From an uncultured Oscillibacter sp. (GTDB taxonomy: Bacteria; Bacillota; Clostridia; Oscillospirales; Oscillospiraceae), in the NCBI GenBank assembly GCA_910576865.1, contig CAJTKE010000028.1, positions 1 to 25,757 of the forward strand: a DNA stretch of 25,757 nucleotides. The letters run 5' to 3'. The position numbers were made by a program, and so were the translations under genes. Positions 13,894 to 20,948 of this stretch are shown one piece after another. Each line of letters opens with the position of its first letter. Position 1 is the stretch's first letter. The notes below the pieces were generated by a model, which was given only the letters and a program-made list of their open reading frames with translations, did no database searches and was not told the DNA's origin.

Positions 13894-13977
13894 GCCGTCG
13901 CTTCAGCCTGTTTTATCGCCAGGCCACCAGAGCGAGCTGAAGTTCTTTTGGATACTTTTCTTTCAAGAAAAGTATCA
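13894..13977 (-). repeat. 3'-end structured repeat, copy A (family R1)
   Basis: Homologous to the element at 7656-7736 and in the same position. On the - strand it begins with the asnS TGA stop, forms a perfect hairpin (TGATACTTTTC...GAAAAGTATC) one base pair longer than in copy B, then CCAAAAGAACTT, GCTCTGG, TGGCGA and GAAGCGACGGC. CTTCAGC and GCTGAAG inside it can pair to make a second stem. Confidence 0.75.
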
Positions 13978-15369
13978 GAAGTCCGCGCTTCCCACGGTTC
14001 TGGGATGGGGCAGCACGTCCCGGATGTTGGAAACACCCGTGAGGTACATCACCAGCCGCTCGAACCCCAGGCCGAAGCCCGCGTGGCGGCAGCTTCCGTA
14101 GCGCCGCAGGTCGCAGTACCACCAGTAGTCCTCGGGCTTCATGCCCAGCTCCTTGATCCGGGCCTCCAGGACCTCCAGCCGCTCCTCACGCTGGCTTCCG
14201 CCGATGATCTCCCCGATGCCGGGGACCAGGCAGTCCGCCGCCGCCACGGTCTTCCCGTCGTCGTTGAGGCGCATGTAGAACGCCTTGATCTCCTTGGGGT
14301 AGTCCGTGACGAAGACGGGGCGCTTGAAGACCTGCTCGGTGAGATAGCGCTCGTGCTCCGTCTGGAGGTCGCAGCCCCAGTAGACCTTGTAATCGAACTT
14401 GTCGTTGTTCTTCTCCAGAATCTCCACGGCCTCCGTGTAGCTCACCCGGCCGAAGTCGGAGGAGGCCACGTGTTCCAGCCGCTCCTTCAGGCCCTTGTCC
14501 ACGAAGCTGTTGAAGAAGCTGATCTCATCCGGGCAGCGCTCCATCACCTTTTGGATGGCGTACTTGATCATGGCCTCCGCCACGTCCATGTCCCCGGCGA
14601 GGTCGCAGAACGCCATCTCCGGCTCGATCATCCAGAACTCGGCGGCGTGGCGCTGGGTGTTGGAGTTCTCCGCCCGGAAGGTGGGGCCGAAGGTGTACAC
14701 GTCCCCGAAGGCCATGGCGAAGTTCTCCGCGTTCAGCTGGCCGGAAACCGTCAGGTTGGCGGGCTTGCCGAAGAAGTCCCGGGTGAAGTCCACCTTCCCG
14801 TCCTCCGTCCGGGGCGGGTTCTCCGGGTCCAGGGTGGTGACCCGGAACATCTCCCCCGCGCCCTCGCAGTCGCTGGCGGTGATGATGGGGGTGTGGACGT
14901 AGACGAAGCCCCGGCTCTGGAAGAACTCGTGAATGGCGAAGGCGGCGGCGCTCCGCACCCGGAAGGCGGCGGAGAACAGGTTCGTCCTGGGCCGCAGGTG
15001 CTGGATGGTCCGGAGGTACTCCACGGTGTGGCGCTTCTTCTGGAGGGGATAGTCCGGGGTGGAGGGGCCCTCCACCTCGATCCGCGTGGCCTTCAGCTCC
15101 AGGGGCTGCTTCGCCTCCGGCGTGAGGACCACGGTGCCCGTGACGATGAGGGCGGCGCCCACGTTCTGGGCGGCGATGTCCTTGTAATTCGGAAGCGAAC
15201 CGGCCTCCATGACCACCTGGAGGTTCTTGAGGCAGGAGCCGTCATTCAGCTCCACAAAGCCGAAATTCTTCATGTCCCGGATGGTCCGGGCCCAGCCGCC
15301 CACGGTGACGGTCCGCCCGCCCAGGGAATCCTTGTCGGCGAAGACCGCCGCGATTTTCGTGTAGGTCAT
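13975..15369 (-). CDS. asnS: asparaginyl-tRNA synthetase
   Basis: Charges tRNA-Asn with asparagine in the cytosol. The 464 residues are the usual length. The N-terminal OB-fold anticodon-binding domain runs to about residue 105 (VTVGGWARTIRDMKNFGFVELNDGS spans its first strands). The class II catalytic core follows, with motif 2 around FGPTFRAENSNTQRHAAEFWMIEPE and motif 3 GFGLGFERLVMYLTG near the end. ATG 15369 is preferred to GTG 15378 because AGGTG is spaced for it. It has its own promoter just downstream of rlmH and no long leader, so no T-box fits. Its stop codon belongs to repeat R1. Confidence 0.97.
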   Translation of the reverse strand: MTYTKIAAVFADKDSLGGRTVTVGGWARTIRDMKNFGFVELNDGSCLKNLQVVMEAGSLPNYKDIAAQNVGAALIVTGTVVLTPEAKQPLELKATRIEVEGPSTPDYPLQKKRHTVEYLRTIQHLRPRTNLFSAAFRVRSAAAFAIHEFFQSRGFVYVHTPIITASDCEGAGEMFRVTTLDPENPPRTEDGKVDFTRDFFGKPANLTVSGQLNAENFAMAFGDVYTFGPTFRAENSNTQRHAAEFWMIEPEMAFCDLAGDMDVAEAMIKYAIQKVMERCPDEISFFNSFVDKGLKERLEHVASSDFGRVSYTEAVEILEKNNDKFDYKVYWGCDLQTEHERYLTEQVFKRPVFVTDYPKEIKAFYMRLNDDGKTVAAADCLVPGIGEIIGGSQREERLEVLEARIKELGMKPEDYWWYCDLRRYGSCRHAGFGLGFERLVMYLTGVSNIRDVLPHPRTVGSADF

Positions 15370-15407
15370 GTTGTTCACCTGATTTCTGTTATTTCATTGG
15401 ATGATAC

Positions 15408-15435
15408 ATTATACCATACTTTTTCTCTTTTGCAA
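15408..15435 (-). promoter_or_regulatory. promoter of asnS
   Basis: TTGCAA (15435-15430), a 16-base spacer and a perfect TATAAT (15413-15408) on the - strand. The leader to ATG 15369 is about 32 bases. The -35 abuts the hairpin at 15437-15462. Confidence 0.6.
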
Positions 15436-15436
15436 G

Positions 15437-15462
15437 GGGGCGGACACACAGGTCCGCCCCTA
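15437..15462 (-). repeat. short GTAGGGGCGG hairpin repeat at the rlmH stop codon
   Basis: Nine-base perfect arms GGGGCGGAC / GTCCGCCCC with a six-base loop, preceded on the - strand by the TAG of rlmH, so the motif GTAGGGGCGG contains the stop. The end sequence matches the arms of the element at 9150-9238. On the - strand it is followed by CTTGC rather than a T-run, so it can be at best a weak terminator. Confidence 0.6.
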
Positions 15463-15942
15463 CTTGTGATACTTCGTCCCGGCGTTGATCTGGTACGCCC
15501 GGTAGATCTGCTCCAGCAGCATCACCCGGGCCAGATGGTGGGGGAAGGTCATGGGGGACATGGACAGCCTCTCCGCGGCCTCCCTCTTGACGGACGCATG
15601 GAGTCCGTGGGACCCCCCGATGAGGAACGCCACCCGGCTCTCCCCCCGGCCGGCCCACCGGGCCATGAGCTCCGCCAGCTCCTCGCTGGACCGCTCCCGG
15701 CCCTCCACGCACAGGGCCGCGAGAACGGCCCCCGGCGGCAGCTTTCCCCGGAGGGCCTCCGCCTCCCTGGCCAGGGCCGCCTCAATCTGTGCCGGGGCCG
15801 GGTCCTCCGGCAGGCGCTCCTCGGGAAGCTCGATAATGTCCAATTTACAGTACCGGCTCAATCGCTTCTGATACTCCGCCGCCGCGTCGGCGTAGAATTT
15901 CTCCTTCAGCTTCCCGACGCAGAGAAGGGTGATCCGCTGCAT
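15460..15942 (-). CDS. rlmH: 23S rRNA (pseudouridine1915-N3)-methyltransferase
   Basis: A SPOUT-class methyltransferase using SAM to methylate pseudouridine 1915 in helix 69 of 23S rRNA on assembled ribosomes. The 160 residues are typical. Visible family features are MQRITLLCVGKLKEKF at the start, VAFLIGGSHGL (SAM-binding trefoil-knot loop), MTFPHHLARVMLLEQIYRAYQI and the C-terminal YHK. ATG 15942 has AAGGAGG upstream and lies inside the end of walJ (37-base overlap), so the two are translated from one message. A walJ-rlmH neighbourhood is common in Firmicutes. Confidence 0.95.
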   Translation of the reverse strand: MQRITLLCVGKLKEKFYADAAAEYQKRLSRYCKLDIIELPEERLPEDPAPAQIEAALAREAEALRGKLPPGAVLAALCVEGRERSSEELAELMARWAGRGESRVAFLIGGSHGLHASVKREAAERLSMSPMTFPHHLARVMLLEQIYRAYQINAGTKYHK

Positions 15943-16724
15943 ACCGTCCCTCCTTCCAGCACACAGGCCCCGCTGAGGCGGTCCCGGGGCGCGGCGGAGA
16001 GGCGGGGGCTCAGCCCCGCGGCGCTCAGCGCCGTCTCCACCGCCCGGAGGGCCATGGCGGGGGTGTTGTTCTCCAGGCTTAAATGGGCCAGGACGATCTC
16101 CCGGGCCCCGGCTCTCGCCAGGGCCACGGCGAAGGCGGCGGCGTCCTCGTTTTTGAGGTGCCCGGCCGGGCCCAGGATGCGCTCCTTTAAAAAATACGGG
16201 TAGGGCCCGCTTCGGACGGCCTCCACGTCGTGGTTGGCCTCCAGCACCGCCAGGGCCACACCGGGGAGGACCGCCTCCGCCTCCGGCGTGACGAAGCCGC
16301 TGTCCGTCAGCAGGCCGAAGCCCCCGTCGGGGGTGTCGAAGCGGTAGCCCAGGGAACCGGGGGCGTCATGGGAGGTGGGGAAGGGGGTGACGGCGCAGTC
16401 CCTCACGAAAAGGGGGCCCTCCGCCTCCCGCAGCCGGTCCTCCAGAAGGACCATCCGCCGCAGCAGGTCCCGGCCCGCCGCCGCCGAGGCGTAGACGGGG
16501 CAGTCCGTGCGCTTCAGGAGGGTCTGGAGGCCGGAGATGTGGTCGCTGTGGGTGTGGGTGATGAAGATGCCGTCCAGGTCCGGAAGGTCCAGGCCCAGGC
16601 TCAGCAGCCCCTGGCGGACCCGGCGGCAGGAGATGCCCGCGTCCACCAGAATATTTCCGCCCTCCCAGGACAGAACCAGCGCGTTCCCGGAGGAACCGCT
16701 GGCCAGGGTGTGTACGGTGGTCAA
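15906..16724 (-). CDS. walJ: WalJ/YycJ-type metallo-beta-lactamase-fold hydrolase
   Basis: A 272-residue metallo-beta-lactamase-fold protein, the usual companion of the WalRK system. In Bacilli it affects cell division, DNA replication timing and cell wall drug tolerance; the substrate is not settled. The metal motif THTHSDH is at about 56-62, with further ligands expected in PTSHDAPGS, TDSG and the late LAHLSLENN region. The start is TTG 16724 with AAAGGAGG nine bases upstream, and the TTGA overlaps the TGA of the preceding gene. The last ~12 codons overlap rlmH. Confidence 0.9.
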   Translation of the reverse strand: MTTVHTLASGSSGNALVLSWEGGNILVDAGISCRRVRQGLLSLGLDLPDLDGIFITHTHSDHISGLQTLLKRTDCPVYASAAAGRDLLRRMVLLEDRLREAEGPLFVRDCAVTPFPTSHDAPGSLGYRFDTPDGGFGLLTDSGFVTPEAEAVLPGVALAVLEANHDVEAVRSGPYPYFLKERILGPAGHLKNEDAAAFAVALARAGAREIVLAHLSLENNTPAMALRAVETALSAAGLSPRLSAAPRDRLSGACVLEGGTVCSGSPFSASGS

Positions 16725-17218
16725 GGGGTGGGGCCTCCTTTGCCTTTCAAATCATCGTTGAACGCCCGCAGGTCCTCCCGGACCTCCTCGGGGAGGCGGT
16801 TGCAGTCCACGTCCCGGATGGCGCCCTCCAGCGCGTGGAGGTGCACCAGACAGACATTGGGATACAGGGTTTTCAGGCGGAAAAAGGCGTCCCTGGCCCC
16901 GGCCTCCCTCAGCTTTTCCGGGGAGTCCAGGCCCACGGCCGTCAGCTTCCGGCCAAGGCCCTTCCCCCGCTCCTCCGGGGAGAGGAACAGCATCTCCAGC
17001 CGCCGCCCGTCGATTCCCATGAATCCAACGGGGAATCCCGCCGCCTCCGCGGTCACCAGATGCGGAACCTCCCTCAGCGCCTGGGGAACATATACCTTGA
17101 CGGCCTCGATCCCGCCGGGGGACAGAAACAGATGGGTCGCCCGGACGGACGCCTCCCAGACCTCCAGCAGCCGGGCCAGCAGCTTCGGCGTCCTGGACTC
17201 GATTTCCACGATGTTCAT
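16721..17218 (-). CDS. GNAT acetyltransferase fragment fused to a TfoX C-terminal domain
   Basis: A 165-residue chimera. Residues 1-91 match the N-terminal half of a GNAT acetyltransferase, including LEMLFLSPEERGKGLG, whose RGKGLG (84-89) is the acetyl-CoA pyrophosphate loop. The expected second half (remaining strands and the usual QNxxAxxFYxxxGF region) is missing. From about 91 the sequence becomes a TfoX/Sxy C-terminal-type helical domain: KLTAVGLDSPEKLREAGA, AFFRLKTLYP, LHALEGAIRD, LPEEVREDLRAF. ATG 17218 has GGGAG five bases upstream; the open frame extends to 17284 without a better site. It sits between murA and walJ. Acetyltransferase activity is doubtful; the helical domain may be functional. 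Confidence 0.75.
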   Translation of the reverse strand: MNIVEIESRTPKLLARLLEVWEASVRATHLFLSPGGIEAVKVYVPQALREVPHLVTAEAAGFPVGFMGIDGRRLEMLFLSPEERGKGLGRKLTAVGLDSPEKLREAGARDAFFRLKTLYPNVCLVHLHALEGAIRDVDCNRLPEEVREDLRAFNDDLKGKGGPTP

Positions 17219-17286
17219 ACGCGCTCCCAAACATTCAAAACCGGGAGACGGAAGAACCCCTTCCATCTCCCGGAACCTTTCCAATG

Positions 17287-18582
17287 TCAGCCCAGATTCA
17301 GGCGGCGGCCCTCCTCCAGTTCCTCCACGGCCCGGATATTCGCCCCCAGGCCCCGGAGCTTTTCCACCAGGTTCTCATAGCCCCGCTCAATGTAATGCAC
17401 GCAGGAGATCTCGCTCTGCCCCCTGGCGGCCAGGGCGGCGATGACCAGAGCGGCCCCCGCCCGGAGGTCCGAGGCCTGAATGGGCGCGCCCACCAGATGG
17501 TCCACGCCCTCCACCACGGCGGTCTTGTCGTCCACCTGGATGCTGGCCCCCATGCGGCGGAGCTCGTCCACATAGCGGTAGCGGCTGGACCACACGCTCT
17601 CCGTCACCAGGGAGATGCCCTTGGCCAGGGAGAGGACCGTGGTGATCTGGGGCTGCATGTCCGTGGGGAAGCCGGGATAGGGCAGGGTCTTGATGTTGGC
17701 CCGGCGCAGGGGCCCGTTCCGGCGGACCAGGAGGGTGTCCTCGTGCTCCTCCACCTCCACGCCGCACTCCAGGAGCTTGGCGGTGATGCAGTCCATGTGT
17801 TTCGGAATGATGTTCTTGACCAGGATCTGGCCCCCCGCGGCGGCGGCGGCGGCCATGTAGGTGCCCGCCTCGATCTGGTCGGGGATGATGGCGTAGCTGC
17901 CGCCCCGGAGGCGGTCCACGCCGCGGATCTTGATGGTGTCCGTGCCGGCGCCCCGGATGTTGGCCCCCATGGAGTTGAGGAAGTTGGCAAGGTCCACGAT
18001 GTGGGGCTCCTTCGCCGCGTTTTCAATGACCGTCCGGCCCTCCGCCATGACGGCGGCCATCATGATGTTCATGGTGGCCCCCACGGACACCACGTCCAGG
18101 TAGATGCTGGCGCCCTTCAGCCGCTCCTCCCCGGCGGTGGCCCGGATGAAGCCCCCTTCCACCGCCACGGTGGCCCCCAGGGCGTTGAAGCCCTTCATGT
18201 GCTGGTCGATGGGCCGGACGCCGCCGAAGTTGCACCCTCCCGGCAGGGCCACCTCCGCCTGGCCGAAGCGGCCAAGCAGGGCCCCGATGAAATAGGTGGA
18301 GGCCCGGATGCGCCGGGCCAGGTCGTAGGGGGTGCGGGTGGAGCGGATATGCCGGCAGTCCAGCTCCACAGTGTGGCGGTCCACGCTGCGGACCCCGGCG
18401 CCCAGCTGCTCCAGAATGCTGAGGCACAGCGACACGTCGGAAATCTGGGGGATGTTTTCAATGCGGCAGACCCCGTCCACCAGCAGCGCGGCGGGGATGA
18501 TGGCCACGGCGGCGTTCTTGGCGCCGCTGATCTCCACCTCGCCGAACAGGGGCGTTCCGCCCTGTATGATATATTTCGTCAA
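17287..18582 (-). CDS. murA: UDP-N-acetylglucosamine 1-carboxyvinyltransferase
   Basis: Transfers enolpyruvate from PEP to UDP-GlcNAc, the first committed step of peptidoglycan synthesis, in the cytosol. The 431 residues show the EPSP-synthase-like double domain. Lys22-Asn23 are in GAKNAA, and the catalytic loop LPGGCNFGGVRPIDQH has Cys117, the fosfomycin target, so the enzyme is expected to be sensitive. The best start is TTG 18582, with GAGGG eight bases upstream; the in-frame extension to 18633 lacks a site and the family begins here. The gene follows yycI after a ~255-base gap with a promoter-like sequence, an unusual place for murA within a walRK cluster. Confidence 0.95.
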   Translation of the reverse strand: MTKYIIQGGTPLFGEVEISGAKNAAVAIIPAALLVDGVCRIENIPQISDVSLCLSILEQLGAGVRSVDRHTVELDCRHIRSTRTPYDLARRIRASTYFIGALLGRFGQAEVALPGGCNFGGVRPIDQHMKGFNALGATVAVEGGFIRATAGEERLKGASIYLDVVSVGATMNIMMAAVMAEGRTVIENAAKEPHIVDLANFLNSMGANIRGAGTDTIKIRGVDRLRGGSYAIIPDQIEAGTYMAAAAAAGGQILVKNIIPKHMDCITAKLLECGVEVEEHEDTLLVRRNGPLRRANIKTLPYPGFPTDMQPQITTVLSLAKGISLVTESVWSSRYRYVDELRRMGASIQVDDKTAVVEGVDHLVGAPIQASDLRAGAALVIAALAARGQSEISCVHYIERGYENLVEKLRGLGANIRAVEELEEGRRLNLG

Positions 18583-18837
18583 AATATTGACCCTCTTTTC
18601 AAGCAACAAGTTTGCCACGCCGGGGGGGTCCAAAAGGCGCGGAAGGCACAGGAACCAGTTTGCCCGGCTGGCGGCGCTTCATACCCGCCGAAGGGGCGGG
18701 GAGGTAAATTCTTCTTTACAGACTTGTACATCATAGCACAAGAGACGGAAAAATGCAAACCTTTCCTTTTGTCGGTTTCCATAATGTTTTGCCGGAAACC
18801 GGGCGGCGCTTCCACGGCGTCTGAGAAAACGCCGGCC
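18583..18837 (-). promoter_or_regulatory. yycI-murA intergenic leader with candidate promoter
   Basis: This 255-base gap contains TTGCAT (18758-18753), a 17-base spacer and TATGAT (18735-18730) on the - strand, giving murA a leader of about 140 bases. The leader holds a CCCGCC-CCTTC-GGCGGG hairpin and a weaker CCAG/CTGG stem. An open frame of about 50 codons runs through it and stops in TTGA exactly at the murA TTG start, but its ATG sits in the -10 box and has no ribosome binding site. I recognise no riboswitch. Confidence 0.45.
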
Positions 18838-19656
18838 TCACGCCTCCCCCGTCCGGGCGCCCCCGGCGGTGACCGCGCCGGTGCGGCAGTTCACGAAATA
18901 GTCCTCCGTGTCGGTGACGATCCGCCACACCGGGGCCAGGGACATGGCCGCCCCGGCGGTCTGCAGCTCATAGCAGAGCCGCGTGTCCGCCACCGTGGAG
19001 GCCACCACCCCGCTCTCCCGCCGCATCCGCTGGAAGGCCACCAGGGCCCCGGCGGCGGAGAGGGGCTCCTCCTCCGGCGGCGACGCCGTCCCGCCCTCGG
19101 GCAGCAGCGTGCCCGCCACGGCGGTGAGGACCCCGCCCTCCACGGTGAAGGACACGGAGCAGTTGAACACCGGCAGCCTGTTGAAGACGGCGGGGGCGGT
19201 GAAGACGCCGTCCCCCTCCATCCTCTCCGGCGCGTCATAGGAAAAGGTCCGGCAGAAGTCCCGGCAGAAGTCCTCCACGTCCTCCCCCGCCAGGGTCCCG
19301 CTGGCCTCAAAGACGCCGCCGGTGCGGAACAGGGCCTCCCCCGCCGGGCCGGCGTAGTGGTAGATGCCGCCCCCCTGGTCGGAGGCGGCCAGGGCCTCCC
19401 CCAGGAGGAAGGACGCGGCCCGCTCCTCCAGCGCGGTGTCCCGGGCCAGGGCCACGCCCGGCGGCGGGTCGTCCCGGGAGATGGCGTCCACGTCCAGGGC
19501 CATGCCGTCCTCCTCAAAGAGGGACACCAGCTGCTCCGCCGTGCGGCGGAAGGCGTCCCGCTGGGCCTCCCGGCGCTGGGCCAGGGAGAACAGCAGAAAG
19601 CCGTTCAGCAGCAGCAGGATGAAGATCATGATGTTTTTCAGGCGGAACCGGTCCAT
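18838..19656 (-). CDS. yycI: YycI-like regulatory protein of the WalRK system
   Basis: A 272-residue protein with one N-terminal membrane segment (about 7-26, KNIMIFILLLLNGFLLFSLA) and an extracytoplasmic remainder, the YycI layout. In B. subtilis YycH and YycI bind the WalK sensor and adjust its activity. The conserved late segment LAPVWRIVTDTEDYFVNCRTGAV, a PepSY-like strand pair typical of YycI, supports the call. ATG 19656 has AAGGAG five bases upstream. It follows yycH by 20 bases. Sequence conservation in this family is low, so the name rests on topology, the C-terminal motif and position. Confidence 0.8.
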   Translation of the reverse strand: MDRFRLKNIMIFILLLLNGFLLFSLAQRREAQRDAFRRTAEQLVSLFEEDGMALDVDAISRDDPPPGVALARDTALEERAASFLLGEALAASDQGGGIYHYAGPAGEALFRTGGVFEASGTLAGEDVEDFCRDFCRTFSYDAPERMEGDGVFTAPAVFNRLPVFNCSVSFTVEGGVLTAVAGTLLPEGGTASPPEEEPLSAAGALVAFQRMRRESGVVASTVADTRLCYELQTAGAAMSLAPVWRIVTDTEDYFVNCRTGAVTAGGARTGEA

Positions 19657-19676
19657 AGGTTCTCCTTTTCAGCTTC

Positions 19677-20945
19677 TCAATCTGTGGTCCAGCAGGCCCG
19701 GCACTCCCCGTTACGCTCCACGTAGCCGATGGAAAGCTCCTTCCCCCGCCCGGCGGAGACCGCCACGGCCAGGGCCTGGGGCAGGGGCAGCAGCAGCGAC
19801 GGCTCCTCCGCCGCGGCGTACTGCCGGAAGCGCAGGGTCAGCCCGGTGACGGCGGTGCCGGTGAGGGTGACCTCCGCGGCGAAGCCGCCGTCCTGGAAGC
19901 GGACGGGGACCCCTCCGATCTGATAGCCGAAGTGGAGCACGGTGACGTTCCCCATCTGACGCAGGCTCTGCAGCCAGGGGCGGGCCTCCCCCGCCGCGGG
20001 GGACAGCAGCCCCTCCAGCAATGACCCCGCGCCCAGGACCGCCTCCCGGGCGGTGGGCCGCTCCCCGGCGGCGCGGACGCTGAGGCTGGGGTCGTTCCCG
20101 CTCTGATAGCGGACGCTGTTGTCCGGCCGGATGCGGAGGGTCCGGTCCCCGTCCATGATGAGCTCCGTGCCGTTGGACTCGGTGTGCCGGGTCCGGCTCC
20201 TGGGGTTGAAGCCCAGGGCGGACAGCAGCCAGTCCGTCCCCCCCGCCAGGGGATCCCCCACGGTGAAGGCGGGCAGCGCCGGCGGCTGGCCCGGCAGAAG
20301 GGAGCAGGGGTCCAGCTCCCGCTCCAGCCCCCCGCCGTCCATGGCGAAGGAGGCGTCCCCCAGCTCATAGCGGCTGATGACCTGCTCCAGGCTGTCGGCG
20401 GAGACGGCGGTGGAGGCCCGGAAACAGTTCTCCCCCCCGTCCCAGAGGTAGAGGACCGCCCCGTCCCCCTGGGGGGCGATGAGCAGGCGCCGGGCGGAGA
20501 GGTCCTCCCGGGGGGAGACCTCCTCCCCGCCTCCCAGCAGCCCCGCCAGCACGGACAGGGGCAGGGGTTCGAGAAAATCGTAGTACAGAGACGGCCCCCG
20601 CAGGGCCCGGAGGAACTCCGCCCCGGCGCAGGGGGTGTAGTCCCGGGCGGAGCCCAGGGCCTCCAGCAGCCGGCGGCCCAGCGGGTCGTCGAAGCCGGCG
20701 TCGGCGGTGGTGAGGGCCACGGCGGCGTGGCGGCCGTAGTCCCCCGTCACCGCCGCCCGGACGGGGGCGGTGAGCTCCGCCGCCGGGGAGGCGGACTGGC
20801 TGGGCCCCGCCGCCTCCCGCTCCCCGCCGGTCAGGTCCAGGCTGTACAGCTGGGTTTGGGCGAAGAGGGCCACCGCCGACAGGGACAGCAGGGTGATGAG
20901 GATGTTCTGGACCAGATTGCGGCGCTTCCGGCGCTGTTCCTCCAT
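19677..20945 (-). CDS. yycH: YycH-like regulatory protein of the WalRK system
   Basis: A 422-residue protein with a short basic cytosolic start (EEQRRKRRN), one membrane segment (about 12-30) and a large extracytoplasmic domain, as in YycH. Late features typical of the family are FGYQIGGVPVRF and a C-terminal LSIGYVERNGECRACW stretch. ATG 20945 lies three bases after the walK stop, so translation is closely coupled. With yycI it probably modulates WalK at the membrane. There is no enzymatic motif. Primary sequence is divergent; position and topology carry the assignment. Confidence 0.8.
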   Translation of the reverse strand: MEEQRRKRRNLVQNILITLLSLSAVALFAQTQLYSLDLTGGEREAAGPSQSASPAAELTAPVRAAVTGDYGRHAAVALTTADAGFDDPLGRRLLEALGSARDYTPCAGAEFLRALRGPSLYYDFLEPLPLSVLAGLLGGGEEVSPREDLSARRLLIAPQGDGAVLYLWDGGENCFRASTAVSADSLEQVISRYELGDASFAMDGGGLERELDPCSLLPGQPPALPAFTVGDPLAGGTDWLLSALGFNPRSRTRHTESNGTELIMDGDRTLRIRPDNSVRYQSGNDPSLSVRAAGERPTAREAVLGAGSLLEGLLSPAAGEARPWLQSLRQMGNVTVLHFGYQIGGVPVRFQDGGFAAEVTLTGTAVTGLTLRFRQYAAAEEPSLLLPLPQALAVAVSAGRGKELSIGYVERNGECRACWTTD

Positions 20946-20948
20946 GGC

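Noticed and set aside
15370..15459. T-box leader for asnS
   Set aside because: The transcribed leader is only about 30 bases, far too short.
13948..16203. A 751-codon + strand frame antisense to asnS and rlmH
   Set aside because: Overlaps two unmistakable genes and starts inside repeat R1.
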